Below, in pieces: positions 1-9,343 of a stretch of DNA of 42,501 nucleotides. Each line of letters begins with the position of its first letter. The stretch's first letter is position 1. Origin of the DNA: Bryobacter sp. (GTDB lineage: Bacteria > Acidobacteriota > Terriglobia > Bryobacterales > Bryobacteraceae); assembly GCA_022843605.1 (NCBI GenBank), contig JALHNI010000042.1, positions 1-42,501 on the forward strand. The letters run 5' to 3'. The translations under genes were made by a program, and so were the position numbers. The notes under the pieces were generated by a model. It searched no databases. It was not told where the DNA came from and worked only from the letters and a program-made list of their open reading frames with translations.

Positions 1-288
1 CGGAGACCGGAAATAGTGGTAGGTAAAGAAAAAACTTTGGTACTGGTCCAGGGGCCGTACGGATTTCCTATTAGACGCATCTTCCACCTAAATTTCGCCT
101 CGCGTACTGATTGCCCGTAAATCATTGAGATCAATAAGGATTCCTGCTTTGATCGCAGCGCGCGGCACTCTGGATACTTAGTCCCGACGGTCAAGCCGCC
201 AACATGAAACTACCGTAGCAAGGACTAGACCAGTACCTTGGTTCGATTGTTACCGAATTGACCATTCCGTAGCATTCTTCTTGAACCT
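1..288. other. Non-coding leader upstream of the exopolysaccharide operon
   Basis: No convincing coding sequence is visible in these 288 bases, which precede a long operon. A possible promoter is TTGATC at 149-154 with GATACT at 173-178 (18-base spacer, 4/6 matches each), which would leave a leader of about 100 bases. GATCAA at 129-134 and TTGATC at 149-154 form a short inverted repeat overlapping that -35. A perfect 10-base inverted repeat lies at 39-48 and 228-237. None of these is strong alone. The region may carry the control of the operon, or the end of an upstream transcript that the window does not show. Confidence 0.4.
39..237. repeat. Perfect 10-base inverted repeat, arms 39-48 and 228-237
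   Basis: The arm GGTACTGGTC at 39-48 is the exact reverse complement of GACCAGTACC at 228-237. The arms are separated by 179 bases of non-coding sequence. The spacing is too long for a simple operator, but it could suit two copies of a regulator site in opposite orientation, or a long-range RNA pairing. Chance is also possible. Confidence 0.4.
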
Positions 289-957
289 ATGGTCAATCGT
301 CACCAGAGTAACTACGTCGTCGCACTCATGGCGCTCCTCGTGATGTCCACCCTCCTGGCTGCCGCTGAACAGCCTTCCACCTTCAGCTCACGCACTCCCC
401 GCTATCGTCTGCAAACCAGCGACGTGATTGAGATCCAGTTCAAGTTCACGCCAGAGTTTACGCAAACCGTTACCTTGCAACCGGACGGCTTCGTCCCCCT
501 GCAGGTCGCAGGCGAGATCAAGTTGCAGGACCTCACTTTAGAAGAGGCTCGCGCGGCCATCGCGGCTAAGTACAGCGGGATTCTGCATGAGCCCGTCATC
601 ATGCTCACTTTGAAGGAGTTCAATAAGCCTTACATCATCGTAGGTGGAGAAGTTGCCAAGCCGGGAAAGTTGGACCTGCGCGGCGATGTGACGCTTACTG
701 ACGCCGTCACTATGGCAGGCGGCTTTACCCCGAACGCGAAGCAGGATCAGGTTCTGCTGTTCCGGCGAGTGAATCCCGAAACGATGGAAGTGAAGCGGAT
801 TAACGTCAAGGACATCCTCGATAAAGGGCAATTGCGGGAAGACATTCGGTTGCTTCCGGGCGATGCCATTTACGCCTCGAAGTCGAACATGGCCAAGTTT
901 GACCGGTTCATGTCTGTTTCCCGCCTCGGCTTCTTCTTTCCTTTGAGCTTCCGGTAG
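289..957 (+). CDS. Polysaccharide export outer-membrane protein (Wza/OPX family)
   Basis: This 222-residue protein looks like a short OPX (Wza-type) subunit, which forms the periplasmic and outer-membrane part of a capsule or exopolysaccharide channel. Residues about 9-26 are a hydrophobic Sec-type signal ending AAAEQ. A Poly_export domain follows at about 40-110 (YRLQTSDVIEIQF), and an SLBB beta-grasp domain at about 113-170 (the VGGEVAKPGKLDL segment). It lacks the long extra SLBB repeats and C-terminal helix of E. coli Wza, as small OPX proteins do. It is first in the operon, 14 bases before a chain-length determinant, the classic pairing. No clear Shine-Dalgarno precedes the ATG at 289, and an in-frame ATG at 328 is an alternative start. 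Confidence 0.88.
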   Translation: MVNRHQSNYVVALMALLVMSTLLAAAEQPSTFSSRTPRYRLQTSDVIEIQFKFTPEFTQTVTLQPDGFVPLQVAGEIKLQDLTLEEARAAIAAKYSGILHEPVIMLTLKEFNKPYIIVGGEVAKPGKLDLRGDVTLTDAVTMAGGFTPNAKQDQVLLFRRVNPETMEVKRINVKDILDKGQLREDIRLLPGDAIYASKSNMAKFDRFMSVSRLGFFFPLSFR

Positions 958-971
958 ACGAGTTAAGAACG

Positions 972-2759
972 ATGGACCGAAACATGGACTCCCGCCAGAA
1001 TCACAACGCCCCAATGGGGATCGAGCGATACGGTGATCGCCGCATGGGTCCCGCGCCCGCCGGCGACCGTATCCCCGAAGCCCTGACGCCTTTGGTGAAC
1101 CGCATGCCGTCACCCATGGTGACCCGTAACATGATGCGCCGCCAAGCCGACAATGGGCTCAACCTGGTGACGATTCTGGCCCTGGTGATGAAGCGCCGGT
1201 GGTTGATAGCCGCCCTATTCGCGCTCTTCTTCGCCCCGGTGATCGCCTACGTGATGACCGCGCCCAAGAAGTACGACGCCGAGGTGAAGCTGATTCTCAA
1301 GAGGAATCGCGCCGAGGTCTCAGTAGCCGGCGCTGCTCCCCCTCCTGCCGCCGTCGGCGAGGCCGAGGTCGCGGCTGAGATCGAGCTACTCAAGAGCCGC
1401 GAGTTATACGAAAAGGTGGCCGTGCAGGCCGGCTTGGTCCCGAAGGGAACTACGGACCGGCGGGCCGTCGCCGAAGCCGTCCGTCAACTGGAAGCGAACC
1501 TCAAGATTCAGCAGATCGGCAAGACCAACCTGATCAGCCTGAAGAACACGGCACCCACGGCGGAAATGGCCGCCAACGTTCCCAATCGCCTGACTGAACT
1601 GTATCTGAAGAAGCACGTTGAAGTACACGGCAGCGGCGGCGCGGCAAGCTTTCTTGACGAACGCACGGCGTACTATCAGCGGCAATTGGACGAAGCTCAG
1701 CGCGCCCTCACTCATTTTCGGCAAACTGGCGATGTCTCCCTGCTAAACGAGCAGAAGCAAGCCTACCTGCGACGGGCGAACGATCTGAAGGCGGCGCTGG
1801 AAGAAGCGGAGGGCCAGGAGCGAGACGCACAGGTGCGTTTACGACTTCTGGCGCAACAGCGCAATGCTCAACCCGCTCAGGTGGAAACAGGAAGCCGGAC
1901 CGTCCGGACAAGTGCTCTAGCTGAGAGGTTGAAGGGAACGTTGATTGACCTGCAGAATAAGCGGGCTGAGTTACTGACGAAATACGATCCGCAGTACCGG
2001 CTGGTGAAGGAAGTGGACCAGCAATTGGCCGATACAAGGGCGGCACTTGAGCGGGAGTCTCAGCCGCAACTGGCAGATTCCTCCCAAGCGCCCAACCCGC
2101 TCCGCCAGTCACTTGAGGCCGAGAGTCTGCGCCTTGAGACACAGGTCGCTGGACTGCGAGCTCGCCGCGAGTCTTTGGCGGCTGATCTTACCGAGTATCG
2201 AGCCCGGCAGTCGCGACTGGAGCAACTGACGGCGAATCACAACGACCTAGAGCGCTCGGTGAAGATCGCTGAGGAAAACTATCTCGCCTACGAGCGTAAG
2301 TTAGAGGAAGCTCGGCTGGGTGACGCACTGGATCAACGACGAATTCTGAACGTTGCGGTACTTGAACGCGCCGAGGTTCCGGCTCTGCCCGCCTCCCAAC
2401 ATCGAGCCTACTTACTGCTGTTTGGATTCTTTGCGGCAGGATTTGGCTCCTTGGCGGGTGCCTTTATCACCGACTATTTGGAGCGCAACCTTCCGGCGAA
2501 GGCCCCTGTCGGTGGGCAGCGCGCGAGTGACCGCGCACCGCATCCCGAATCACCCGATGCCCATTTACTCTCTATGCCGCCTGACGCGGCTCCGTACTAC
2601 CGCCGCCGCGAGTCGGCTGGTGCGGCGGTGAACCTGCCGACGGTCGTGGAAGTTGAGTCAACTTCAGTAGCGGTGCCCGCTGATGCTTGGCGGGAACTGT
2701 TCGAACGGCGCTCGCGGTCCATGGCTGATCAGGAAGCTAAGAACGGAACTCGAGGTTAG
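972..2759 (+). CDS. Polysaccharide chain-length determinant (GumC/Wzz-type copolymerase)
   Basis: This 595-residue protein has the topology of a polysaccharide copolymerase. A long polar N-terminus (about 1-70) is followed by a first membrane helix near 76-96 (LIAALFALFFAPVIAYVM). A Wzz domain comes next, then a large coiled-coil periplasmic region (about 220-460), and a second membrane helix near 475-500. The C-terminal cytoplasmic tail of about 95 residues has no kinase domain, so any tyrosine autokinase must be a separate protein; the only candidate in the window is the ATPase at 18505-19404. These proteins set chain length and couple polymerisation to the OPX channel. It sits directly between the OPX gene and the sugar-dehydratase gene. 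Confidence 0.88.
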   Translation: MDRNMDSRQNHNAPMGIERYGDRRMGPAPAGDRIPEALTPLVNRMPSPMVTRNMMRRQADNGLNLVTILALVMKRRWLIAALFALFFAPVIAYVMTAPKKYDAEVKLILKRNRAEVSVAGAAPPPAAVGEAEVAAEIELLKSRELYEKVAVQAGLVPKGTTDRRAVAEAVRQLEANLKIQQIGKTNLISLKNTAPTAEMAANVPNRLTELYLKKHVEVHGSGGAASFLDERTAYYQRQLDEAQRALTHFRQTGDVSLLNEQKQAYLRRANDLKAALEEAEGQERDAQVRLRLLAQQRNAQPAQVETGSRTVRTSALAERLKGTLIDLQNKRAELLTKYDPQYRLVKEVDQQLADTRAALERESQPQLADSSQAPNPLRQSLEAESLRLETQVAGLRARRESLAADLTEYRARQSRLEQLTANHNDLERSVKIAEENYLAYERKLEEARLGDALDQRRILNVAVLERAEVPALPASQHRAYLLLFGFFAAGFGSLAGAFITDYLERNLPAKAPVGGQRASDRAPHPESPDAHLLSMPPDAAPYYRRRESAGAAVNLPTVVEVESTSVAVPADAWRELFERRSRSMADQEAKNGTRG

Positions 2760-2762
2760 CAC

Positions 2763-4715
2763 ATGGCGAATCTCTTACCAACCGACAACAGCCGGCAATT
2801 GATGCCGCAGACGATGGCTTGGCGCGCTCGCACCGTTGCCTATTTGACGGTCCTGAGTACCCTTTCGATGCTGGGCGCCTTTTGGATCCGGTTCGACTTC
2901 TCGTTGAACGTAGACGACTGGCGACAGGTGGCAGCCGCTTTGCCGTTGGCTCTCGCCTGTCGGCTGATCTCGTTCTATTACTTCCGCCTGGACCGCCGGC
3001 CGCTGAACACCGCGAGCTACGCGGACGTTCCGCCCATTGCTGGATCGGTGGCGGCGAGCACGCTTCTTTACGCGCTTTTCGTGTTGGTCCTTCTGCCGGA
3101 ACTGAAGTTTCCTCGCTCTGTCCTGCTGGTGGACGCTTTGTTGCTTACGGCCATGATTTGCGGTCTCTATTTCTGGGCACGTCTATTGACTGAGTCGCGA
3201 CGCAAGAAGAGCCCGGGCATTCGGCGGGTTTTGGTGGTGGGTGAAGGACCTTCTGTGCTCGGGGTGTTGCGCGATGTTCGTGCTTCCCAGCGCTGGCTGC
3301 CGGTTGCGGTGGTGACGGCAGAGGCGAGTAGTAAGGGGACGGAACTCCTAGGAGTTCCGGTGGCCGGCACGTTACCGGAGCTGGGTCAGATTGCGACCCG
3401 TACGGGAGCAGACCTCATCTGTCTGGTGAATCCTGGTCTGGGCCGCAAGCGGCTAATGGAATTGACGGCCCAGTGCCGGCGTGAGCAACGGGACTTTGTT
3501 CTGCTTCGCAGCCGGAATTCGGTGCGCGAGAGCGCCCAGTCCTGGGTGGATGACGTTTCGATTGAGACGATCCTTCAACGCGAAGAGGTGCAAATCGACT
3601 TGGCCGAAGTCGAAACCTTCATTCGTGGCCGAAGGGTTCTGGTGACGGGTGCCGGCGGTTCCATCGGTAGTGAACTCTGCCGGCAGATTGCAACCTTTCA
3701 GCCGGCAGCCCTGTACTTACTGGAACGATCTGAGAACAACCTCTTTTATATCAACCGTGAGATTCGTCAGCAGTGCCCCAGCCTGAAGGTGGTTCCACTG
3801 CTGTTGGACATTACCGATCAGCTGACGCTTGAGCGGGAGTTCGATGAAGTACGCCCGCAGATCGTCTTTCATGCGGCGGCGTTTAAGCACGTTGGCATGA
3901 TGGAGGACCGTCCGCAGGAGGCGGTGCGAAACAACGTGATTGGCACGGCGACCGTGGCTCGCGCGGCAGCGCGCGCCGGGGCTGAGCGCTTCATCAATGT
4001 TTCGACGGACAAGGCGGTGCGTCCGAAGAGTTACATGGGTCTCTCCAAGCGCCTGGCCGAGATGGCGGTGCAAGAGATGAATCAGAAGGCCTCGACCAGC
4101 TTTGTCACTGTCCGCTTTGGTAATGTCGCCGGCAGCGCTGGCAGTGTCGTCCAACTGTTCCGTCAACAGATTGAGCAGGGTGGCCCGGTTACGGTGACGG
4201 ATCGCGAGGCAAAGCGCTTCTTTATGTCGATTCCGGAAGCCGTTCGGCTGGTTCTGCAGGCGGCCGTCTTCGGTGAGTCCGGCGGCATTTTCGTCCTGGA
4301 GATGGGCACGCCGGTGGTGATCCACGAGTTAGCCCGAACAATGATTTCGTTGGCCGGATACCTGCCGGATGTCGACATTCCCGTAGTCTTTACCGGCTTG
4401 GGCGCCGCGGAGAAGATGACCGAGGAACTGCAGGATGACGATGAGACTACCGAACCCACCGAGCATGGACGGATCCACATTATCCGGAAGACCAAAAGTG
4501 GCGCACGGGTGAGCATGCTGGCCAAGGTCGAGCGCTGGCGGGACTTACTAAAGCAGGGCGAAACGGATCAGGTCCTGAGCGAGTTGCCCGAGGTGTGGCC
4601 GCCGACGACGCAGGTTCGTGATCTGTCGTTGAACCGGCTACCGGAACTTACGGCGGCGGGCGGTTCAGTAGTGGCGATGAAAGCTGTGAAGCGGGGATCC
4701 GCATCCCGCAATTAA
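2763..4715 (+). CDS. Membrane-bound nucleotide-sugar 4,6-dehydratase (PglF/WbpM/CapD-like)
   Basis: This 650-residue protein matches the long PglF/WbpM architecture: about four membrane helices in residues 20-145, a CoA-binding-like Rossmann region (about 155-270), then an extended SDR domain with the NAD-binding TGAGGSIGSELC motif near 293-305. The active-site region near 413-430 reads STDKAVRPKSYMGLSKR. A Met (about 425) takes the place of the usual SDR Tyr, four residues before Lys429, as known for this family. The predicted reaction converts a UDP-HexNAc, usually UDP-GlcNAc, to the 4-keto-6-deoxy sugar. The aminotransferase gene follows 14 bases later and probably uses the keto product. 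The sugar itself is inferred. Confidence 0.88.
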   Translation: MANLLPTDNSRQLMPQTMAWRARTVAYLTVLSTLSMLGAFWIRFDFSLNVDDWRQVAAALPLALACRLISFYYFRLDRRPLNTASYADVPPIAGSVAASTLLYALFVLVLLPELKFPRSVLLVDALLLTAMICGLYFWARLLTESRRKKSPGIRRVLVVGEGPSVLGVLRDVRASQRWLPVAVVTAEASSKGTELLGVPVAGTLPELGQIATRTGADLICLVNPGLGRKRLMELTAQCRREQRDFVLLRSRNSVRESAQSWVDDVSIETILQREEVQIDLAEVETFIRGRRVLVTGAGGSIGSELCRQIATFQPAALYLLERSENNLFYINREIRQQCPSLKVVPLLLDITDQLTLEREFDEVRPQIVFHAAAFKHVGMMEDRPQEAVRNNVIGTATVARAAARAGAERFINVSTDKAVRPKSYMGLSKRLAEMAVQEMNQKASTSFVTVRFGNVAGSAGSVVQLFRQQIEQGGPVTVTDREAKRFFMSIPEAVRLVLQAAVFGESGGIFVLEMGTPVVIHELARTMISLAGYLPDVDIPVVFTGLGAAEKMTEELQDDDETTEPTEHGRIHIIRKTKSGARVSMLAKVERWRDLLKQGETDQVLSELPEVWPPTTQVRDLSLNRLPELTAAGGSVVAMKAVKRGSASRN

Positions 4716-4729
4716 GGGAGCAAGAGCGA

Positions 4730-5947
4730 ATGACTGGGGAAGCGATGACCATTCCATTCTTTAGACCGAGTATCGGCGTAGAAGAGAAAGAAGCTGTTCA
4801 ACGGGTGCTGGATTCCGGGTGGCTCACCACGGGCAAGGTCGCCCGTGAATTCGAAGAGCGGTTTGCCGACTATGTGGGCGCTCGCCATGCCGTGGCGGTG
4901 AATTCCTGCACGGCCGCGCTGCATTTGGCTCTGGAGGCGTACGGCGTGCGAGAGGGGGACGCGGTACTGGTTCCCACGATGACCTTCGCGGCAACGGCCG
5001 AGGTGGTTCGCTACTTCGGGGCCCACCCGGTCCTGGTAGATTGTGACCCGGAGACCTTGCTGATGGATCCTGACGCGACGGAAGCCGCCGCGGCCAAGTG
5101 GTCCGGTGGCGGCCGGCTAAAGGCCATGATTCCGATGCACTACGGCGGCCAAATGTGCGACATGGACCGCATGGCGGACATCGCGAAGCGGCACAAGATC
5201 TCGCTGCTTGAGGATGCCGCGCATACTCTGCCGGCTTACTACCGCTCTCACTCTACAGCGCCCTGGCGTAGCGTTGGCGAGACGTCACCGATGGCGTGCT
5301 TCTCCTTCTACGCCAATAAGTGCATTACGACGGGCGAAGGTGGCATGCTAACCACCAGCGACGAACGCATTGCTGAACGGGTCCGCATGATGTCCTTGCA
5401 TGGGCTCTCCAAGAACGCCTGGACCCGCTTCGAAGCCAAGGGATCCTGGTATTACGAGATCGTTGAGGCGGGCTTCAAGTACAACCTTACCGATGTAGCT
5501 GCCGCTATCGGTATTGCCCAACTGCTCAAGGCAAACGAACTGTGGCGGGAACGTCAGGCACTTGCGGCCACTTACCGTGAGTTACTCGCAGATTGTGACG
5601 GATTGGTGGAGACACATCCTGAACTTGAGGATCGGCAGTCATCGTGGCATCTGTTCCCGATCAAGTTGAACTTGAGCGCTATGTCCATTGACCGCGCGCA
5701 GTTCATTGAGGAGATGAAAGCCGCGGGGATCACCTGCTCCGTCCATTGGATGCCTCTGCACCTGCATCCCTACTATGTCCGCGAATACGGGCATCGTCCA
5801 GAGGACTTCCCCCAGGCTTCGTCAGTGTGGCCCCGGTTGGTGTCCCTGCCGATCTTCCCTGGCATGACCCGCGAGGAAGTACACTATGTGGCTCGTACGG
5901 TGACGGCGATTGCCACCCGCCACGCTCGCCAGGCGGTGGGTGTCTAA
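4730..5947 (+). CDS. DegT/DnrJ/EryC1/StrS-family sugar aminotransferase
   Basis: This 405-residue protein is a PLP-dependent nucleotide-sugar aminotransferase, close in character to PglE/PseC-type enzymes. Visible marks are the N-terminal PFFRPSIGVEEKEAV segment, the SGWLTTGKVAREFEERFADY region, the AVNSCTAALHLAL cofactor-binding loop, the LEDAAHTLPAYY Asp motif, and the PLP lysine in SFYANKCITTGEGG (about K197). It probably transfers an amino group from glutamate to the 4-keto-6-deoxy sugar made by the preceding gene product. An ATG at 4745 is also preceded by a purine-rich stretch and would give MTIPFFRP, the more usual family start. The gene ends flush against the next start at 5948. Confidence 0.9.
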   Translation: MTGEAMTIPFFRPSIGVEEKEAVQRVLDSGWLTTGKVAREFEERFADYVGARHAVAVNSCTAALHLALEAYGVREGDAVLVPTMTFAATAEVVRYFGAHPVLVDCDPETLLMDPDATEAAAAKWSGGGRLKAMIPMHYGGQMCDMDRMADIAKRHKISLLEDAAHTLPAYYRSHSTAPWRSVGETSPMACFSFYANKCITTGEGGMLTTSDERIAERVRMMSLHGLSKNAWTRFEAKGSWYYEIVEAGFKYNLTDVAAAIGIAQLLKANELWRERQALAATYRELLADCDGLVETHPELEDRQSSWHLFPIKLNLSAMSIDRAQFIEEMKAAGITCSVHWMPLHLHPYYVREYGHRPEDFPQASSVWPRLVSLPIFPGMTREEVHYVARTVTAIATRHARQAVGV

Positions 5948-6625
5948 ATGCCCTGGTGGAAGCGGGCGACCGATCTGACGTTAGTGGCTCTGGCGCTGGT
6001 GGTGCTTGGGCCGTTGATGCTGGTGGCGGCCTTGCTCATCAAGCTCAGCTCCCGGGGGCCGGTGTTTTACGTTGCTCCCCGCATGGGCTTCCGGGGCGTT
6101 CCGTTTGGTCAACTGAAGTTCCGCACCATGCACGTAGGGGCGGATCGTCAGGGAGCCTTTACGGCGAAACATGACCGGCGAGTGTTTCCGGTAGGCCGCT
6201 GTCTGCGGCTGTTTAAGATCGATGAACTCCCGCAGGTCTTGAACATTTTGCGTGGGGAGATGTCCGTGGTGGGTCCGCGGCCCGAGGAAATTGCGACGGT
6301 GGAGAAGTGCTACTCGGTGGAACAGCGCAAGGTGCTGGACGCGGTACCCGGCCTCACCGGACTCGTGCAGGTGCGCTACTTCCCCGAACTGTCGATCGTG
6401 GATCCGGGAGGCATGGACCCGCAGGAGCATTACCAGAAGGTAATTCTCCCTGTGCGGTTGGAGATGGACCTCGAGTATATCCGGCGCCGCTCATTCTGGT
6501 TTGATGCCGGTTTGATCGTCTGGACGGTCTATCTGATTGTGGTGAAGGCGCCGCTGATTGTATTGGGAATGAAGCCTCGGCAGGCCGAGTTGCCGGTGTT
6601 GACCGGGAGCGCATCCCGGGCATGA
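5948..6625 (+). CDS. Undecaprenyl-phosphate sugar phosphotransferase (PglC/WcaJ C-terminal type)
   Basis: This 225-residue protein is a monotopic phosphoglycosyl transferase of the bacterial sugar transferase family (PF02397). It starts with KRATDLTLVALALVVLGPLM, the re-entrant membrane helix typical of this family. It keeps the FGQLKFRTM segment, the LFKIDELPQVLNILRGEMS motif with the Asp-Glu pair (near 84-90), and the VGPRPE motif (near 104-109). It lacks the N-terminal multi-helix domain of full-length WcaJ, so it resembles PglC. It should load the first sugar phosphate onto undecaprenyl phosphate at the inner membrane. Its start abuts the aminotransferase stop, supporting translational coupling. 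Confidence 0.9.
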   Translation: MPWWKRATDLTLVALALVVLGPLMLVAALLIKLSSRGPVFYVAPRMGFRGVPFGQLKFRTMHVGADRQGAFTAKHDRRVFPVGRCLRLFKIDELPQVLNILRGEMSVVGPRPEEIATVEKCYSVEQRKVLDAVPGLTGLVQVRYFPELSIVDPGGMDPQEHYQKVILPVRLEMDLEYIRRRSFWFDAGLIVWTVYLIVVKAPLIVLGMKPRQAELPVLTGSASRA

Positions 6626-7938
6626 CCACAACAATGCAAGCCGGGAGCGATCCCTTCTATGCCACGGCGCGCTTCGACGGGCTGCGGCGAGGATTGCTGG
6701 TGCTGGCTTGCGCCTTGTTTCCCGTGTCAAAGGTAGTGAATTCCGGCGGAAAGCTGATTAACTTTTCCCTGGCGGATTTGTTTCTTCCGGTGGTAGGACT
6801 ACTCTTCTTGATCCGCAGTATGTCGTGCGGCTTTCGATGGCCTTCGGCTTCAGCGTTTCTTCTCAATGTCGGAGTACTCTCGGCGACGGCTTTGGTGAAC
6901 CTGGAGCTGACTGCAGATTATAAGAGTCCTTTGAGTGCGTTGGTCGAGGTGATGAAGGCGATTTCGCTTTGGGCGTACTTCTACCTGGTGGTGAACTTTG
7001 TAGATGATCGGCGCGACCTGCTGTGGGCGCTTCGGGCCTGGGTGCTCTCGAGCGCGGTGGTGGCAGCACTCGGGGCGGCGGGATCGTTGCTGTATCAATT
7101 GGCCGGGGTTGAGACGGTGTTTGCCCTGCAGTTTCGGGCGCAGGGGACTTTTGAAGATTCGAACCTGTTTGCCGCCCATATCGGTGTGAGCTTCTTTCTG
7201 ACCCTGCTGTACTACTTCATGTGCAACCGTCAAGTGCGCTGGCCACTGTTCGTGCTGCCCATTCATCTCGGCGCGATTCTGCTGTCAGCTTCGCGGGGCA
7301 GCCTGCTGGCGGTAGCGGCCGCCTTGGCCGCTCTGGCCTTCTTTTTCAGCTCGACGCGGATTAAGTGGGCGGTGGGGATCAGTCTGTTTATGGGCGGATT
7401 GTTGGTGATGGCTCTTCCGAATCGTGACGAATGGTTGCGTTCGAATCCGGTGACCGAACGGCTCACGACGACTACGGTGGACCTTGAGAATCCTGAGGCG
7501 AAACAGCGGCGTGGTCTTTGGGAGGTCGCCTTGCGGACCTGGCAGGAGAATCCCTGGGTGGGAGTGGGACGGGGGAACTACGGTCTTGGTGCGGGCGGGG
7601 AAGCGCAGGCGATCGGCTTCGCCCACAACACCTACCTCGGGTTGTTGGCCGAGACCGGAATCGTCGGGTTTATCACTTACGCCTTGGTGGTGGTGACGAT
7701 GACTTGGCCGACCTTCCTTGCCGCGACCAGTTACGGACACGCGAAGGCGAGCCTTCTGCTGGCAGCACTGCTGGTAATTGCCCTGGCAGGCGTGACGATC
7801 AACATCGAGAACTACCGCGGCCTGTGGATGTTGCTCGCCTTGATGGAGGCCTATCGGCGTGTATGGATGGCCCGGGAAGATGCGGTGCAAGTGACGGCAA
7901 CAAGATCGATGGAGGTGCCCCATGCATATGTTGCGTGA
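6622..7938 (+). CDS. O-antigen ligase/polymerase-like membrane protein (Wzy-type)
   Basis: This 438-residue protein has about ten to twelve hydrophobic segments and the Wzy_C signature. The LLSASRGSLLAVAAALAAL segment (about 220-240) and a large periplasmic loop ending in GFAHNTYLGLLAETGIVGF (about 333-352) are typical of O-antigen ligases and polymerases. In this operon, next to a Wzx-like flippase and two copolymerases, the polymerase role is likelier than ligase, but sequence alone does not separate them. The start codon overlaps the preceding stop as ATGA at 6622-6625. A GGAGGT sequence near its 3' end at 7911-7916 serves the next gene. Confidence 0.8.
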   Translation: MTTTMQAGSDPFYATARFDGLRRGLLVLACALFPVSKVVNSGGKLINFSLADLFLPVVGLLFLIRSMSCGFRWPSASAFLLNVGVLSATALVNLELTADYKSPLSALVEVMKAISLWAYFYLVVNFVDDRRDLLWALRAWVLSSAVVAALGAAGSLLYQLAGVETVFALQFRAQGTFEDSNLFAAHIGVSFFLTLLYYFMCNRQVRWPLFVLPIHLGAILLSASRGSLLAVAAALAALAFFFSSTRIKWAVGISLFMGGLLVMALPNRDEWLRSNPVTERLTTTTVDLENPEAKQRRGLWEVALRTWQENPWVGVGRGNYGLGAGGEAQAIGFAHNTYLGLLAETGIVGFITYALVVVTMTWPTFLAATSYGHAKASLLLAALLVIALAGVTINIENYRGLWMLLALMEAYRRVWMAREDAVQVTATRSMEVPHAYVA

Positions 7939-9343
7939 CGCGCGCATCATGAGCGGCAGTGCAGCGATCAGTGTGCTGATGGCAGTGCTTCGTTCGATCC
8001 TTGTGCTGCGGATCCTAGGTCCCACCACGATGGGCATTTGGAAAACCGTCATGGTGATCTACATGACCGGCGAGTTCCTACGCCTGGGCATCACGAAGGG
8101 TCTCTCGCTGCGCCTGCCAGAGTTTACCGGACAGAACCGGGAGGAGGAAGTTGACGGCGACCTTCGGACTGCCGGAGCGTACATCGTGTTTGCCGGCATG
8201 GCTTTTGCAGCGATCTTGCTGTTGGCGAGCCTCTTCGCGACGAACGACCAGTACGCACTGGCGCTGCAACTGATGGCGGTGGTGATGTTGCTGGCGCAGC
8301 CGCACCAGTATTTGCGGGAGCTTGCCGGGGCGCGTCAACGTTTTGACTTGCGCGGGCGGGAACTCATGCTGGCTGGTGTGGTCGACCTGCTTGGCGCGCT
8401 GGTGTTGAGTTACTGTTTCGGTCTAACTGGAATCGGCTTGGCAACCGTGATCGGGATTGCGATTCCGGTGCTATACCTCTGGCGCAACCAACCGGATGCT
8501 TTCCGGTGCGGTTTCCGCTTTGAGCGTGCGAAGGTGCTGATGACGGCCGGGATTCCGATGTCCCTGGGGGATTCGATGTTTGGGCTGCTTCGGTATCTTG
8601 ACCTGTTGCTGTTGACCCCGCTCCTGGGGCCGACGATGGCGGGTTACTACGCGGTCAGCATGATGATTAACGAGTTCTCGGTGTTTGTGGCGAACTTCGG
8701 GGTCGCCCAGGTGATCAGCTCGCACATGCTCAAAGAGTATGGCCGGGTCGGTTGCGTCAAGAGCGTGGTGGTCTTCTATGAAGCGCCAATTCGGCTCTTC
8801 AGTTACGTGCTTCCACCCGTCCTGGCGTTGGGAACTCTGTTTGTCGGGCCGGTGGTAAAGGTGGTTCTTCCGCAGTACACGGCGGGCATCGAAGCGGCTG
8901 AGATCACCGTTTGGGGCGTCTTCTTTCTGTCGATGCATTCGGCGGTCACCCCGTTCTTTCGGGCCGCCGCCCGGTTCGGGGTGGTGCTGAAGATGCTGGC
9001 CAGTAGCTTGGTGATCACCGCGGCAGGCCAGTGGCTCGTACTGAGTAATGGGGGCGGACTGCGCGGCGCGGCGTGGATGAGTCTGGCGGCGCTGTGCGTT
9101 TTCGTAAACGCAGAGCTATTTGTGGCCCGGGATGCAGCCGGCGAGCGGGCCGGAGACATTGTCGGGTTCCTGGCGTCGATCAACCTGCCGCTTGCACTGA
9201 TGGTGCTATTGACCCAGTTGATGGAGGGCGCTGAGGTGGGGCTGGTGACGCAGGCAGGCGTGATCTTTGCCGTGTATGCTCCGGTGCTGGCGATTTATGA
9301 ATCGCGATTTTCGATGTTGCGGATGGTGAAACAGAATGGTTGA
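7922..9343 (+). CDS. Polysaccharide flippase (Wzx/MATE-like)
   Basis: This 473-residue integral membrane protein has about twelve to fourteen hydrophobic helices and the layout of the polysaccharide biosynthesis flippase family. Its N-terminal region contains SAAISVLMAVLRSILVLRIL and LGPTTMGIWKTVMVIYM. Its predicted role is flipping undecaprenyl-linked repeat units to the periplasmic face for polymerisation. It overlaps the polymerase gene by 17 bases. GGAGGT at 7911-7916 is well placed for the ATG at 7922, and the ATG at 7928 is a less likely start. Confidence 0.85.
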   Translation: MHMLRDARIMSGSAAISVLMAVLRSILVLRILGPTTMGIWKTVMVIYMTGEFLRLGITKGLSLRLPEFTGQNREEEVDGDLRTAGAYIVFAGMAFAAILLLASLFATNDQYALALQLMAVVMLLAQPHQYLRELAGARQRFDLRGRELMLAGVVDLLGALVLSYCFGLTGIGLATVIGIAIPVLYLWRNQPDAFRCGFRFERAKVLMTAGIPMSLGDSMFGLLRYLDLLLLTPLLGPTMAGYYAVSMMINEFSVFVANFGVAQVISSHMLKEYGRVGCVKSVVVFYEAPIRLFSYVLPPVLALGTLFVGPVVKVVLPQYTAGIEAAEITVWGVFFLSMHSAVTPFFRAAARFGVVLKMLASSLVITAAGQWLVLSNGGGLRGAAWMSLAALCVFVNAELFVARDAAGERAGDIVGFLASINLPLALMVLLTQLMEGAEVGLVTQAGVIFAVYAPVLAIYESRFSMLRMVKQNG

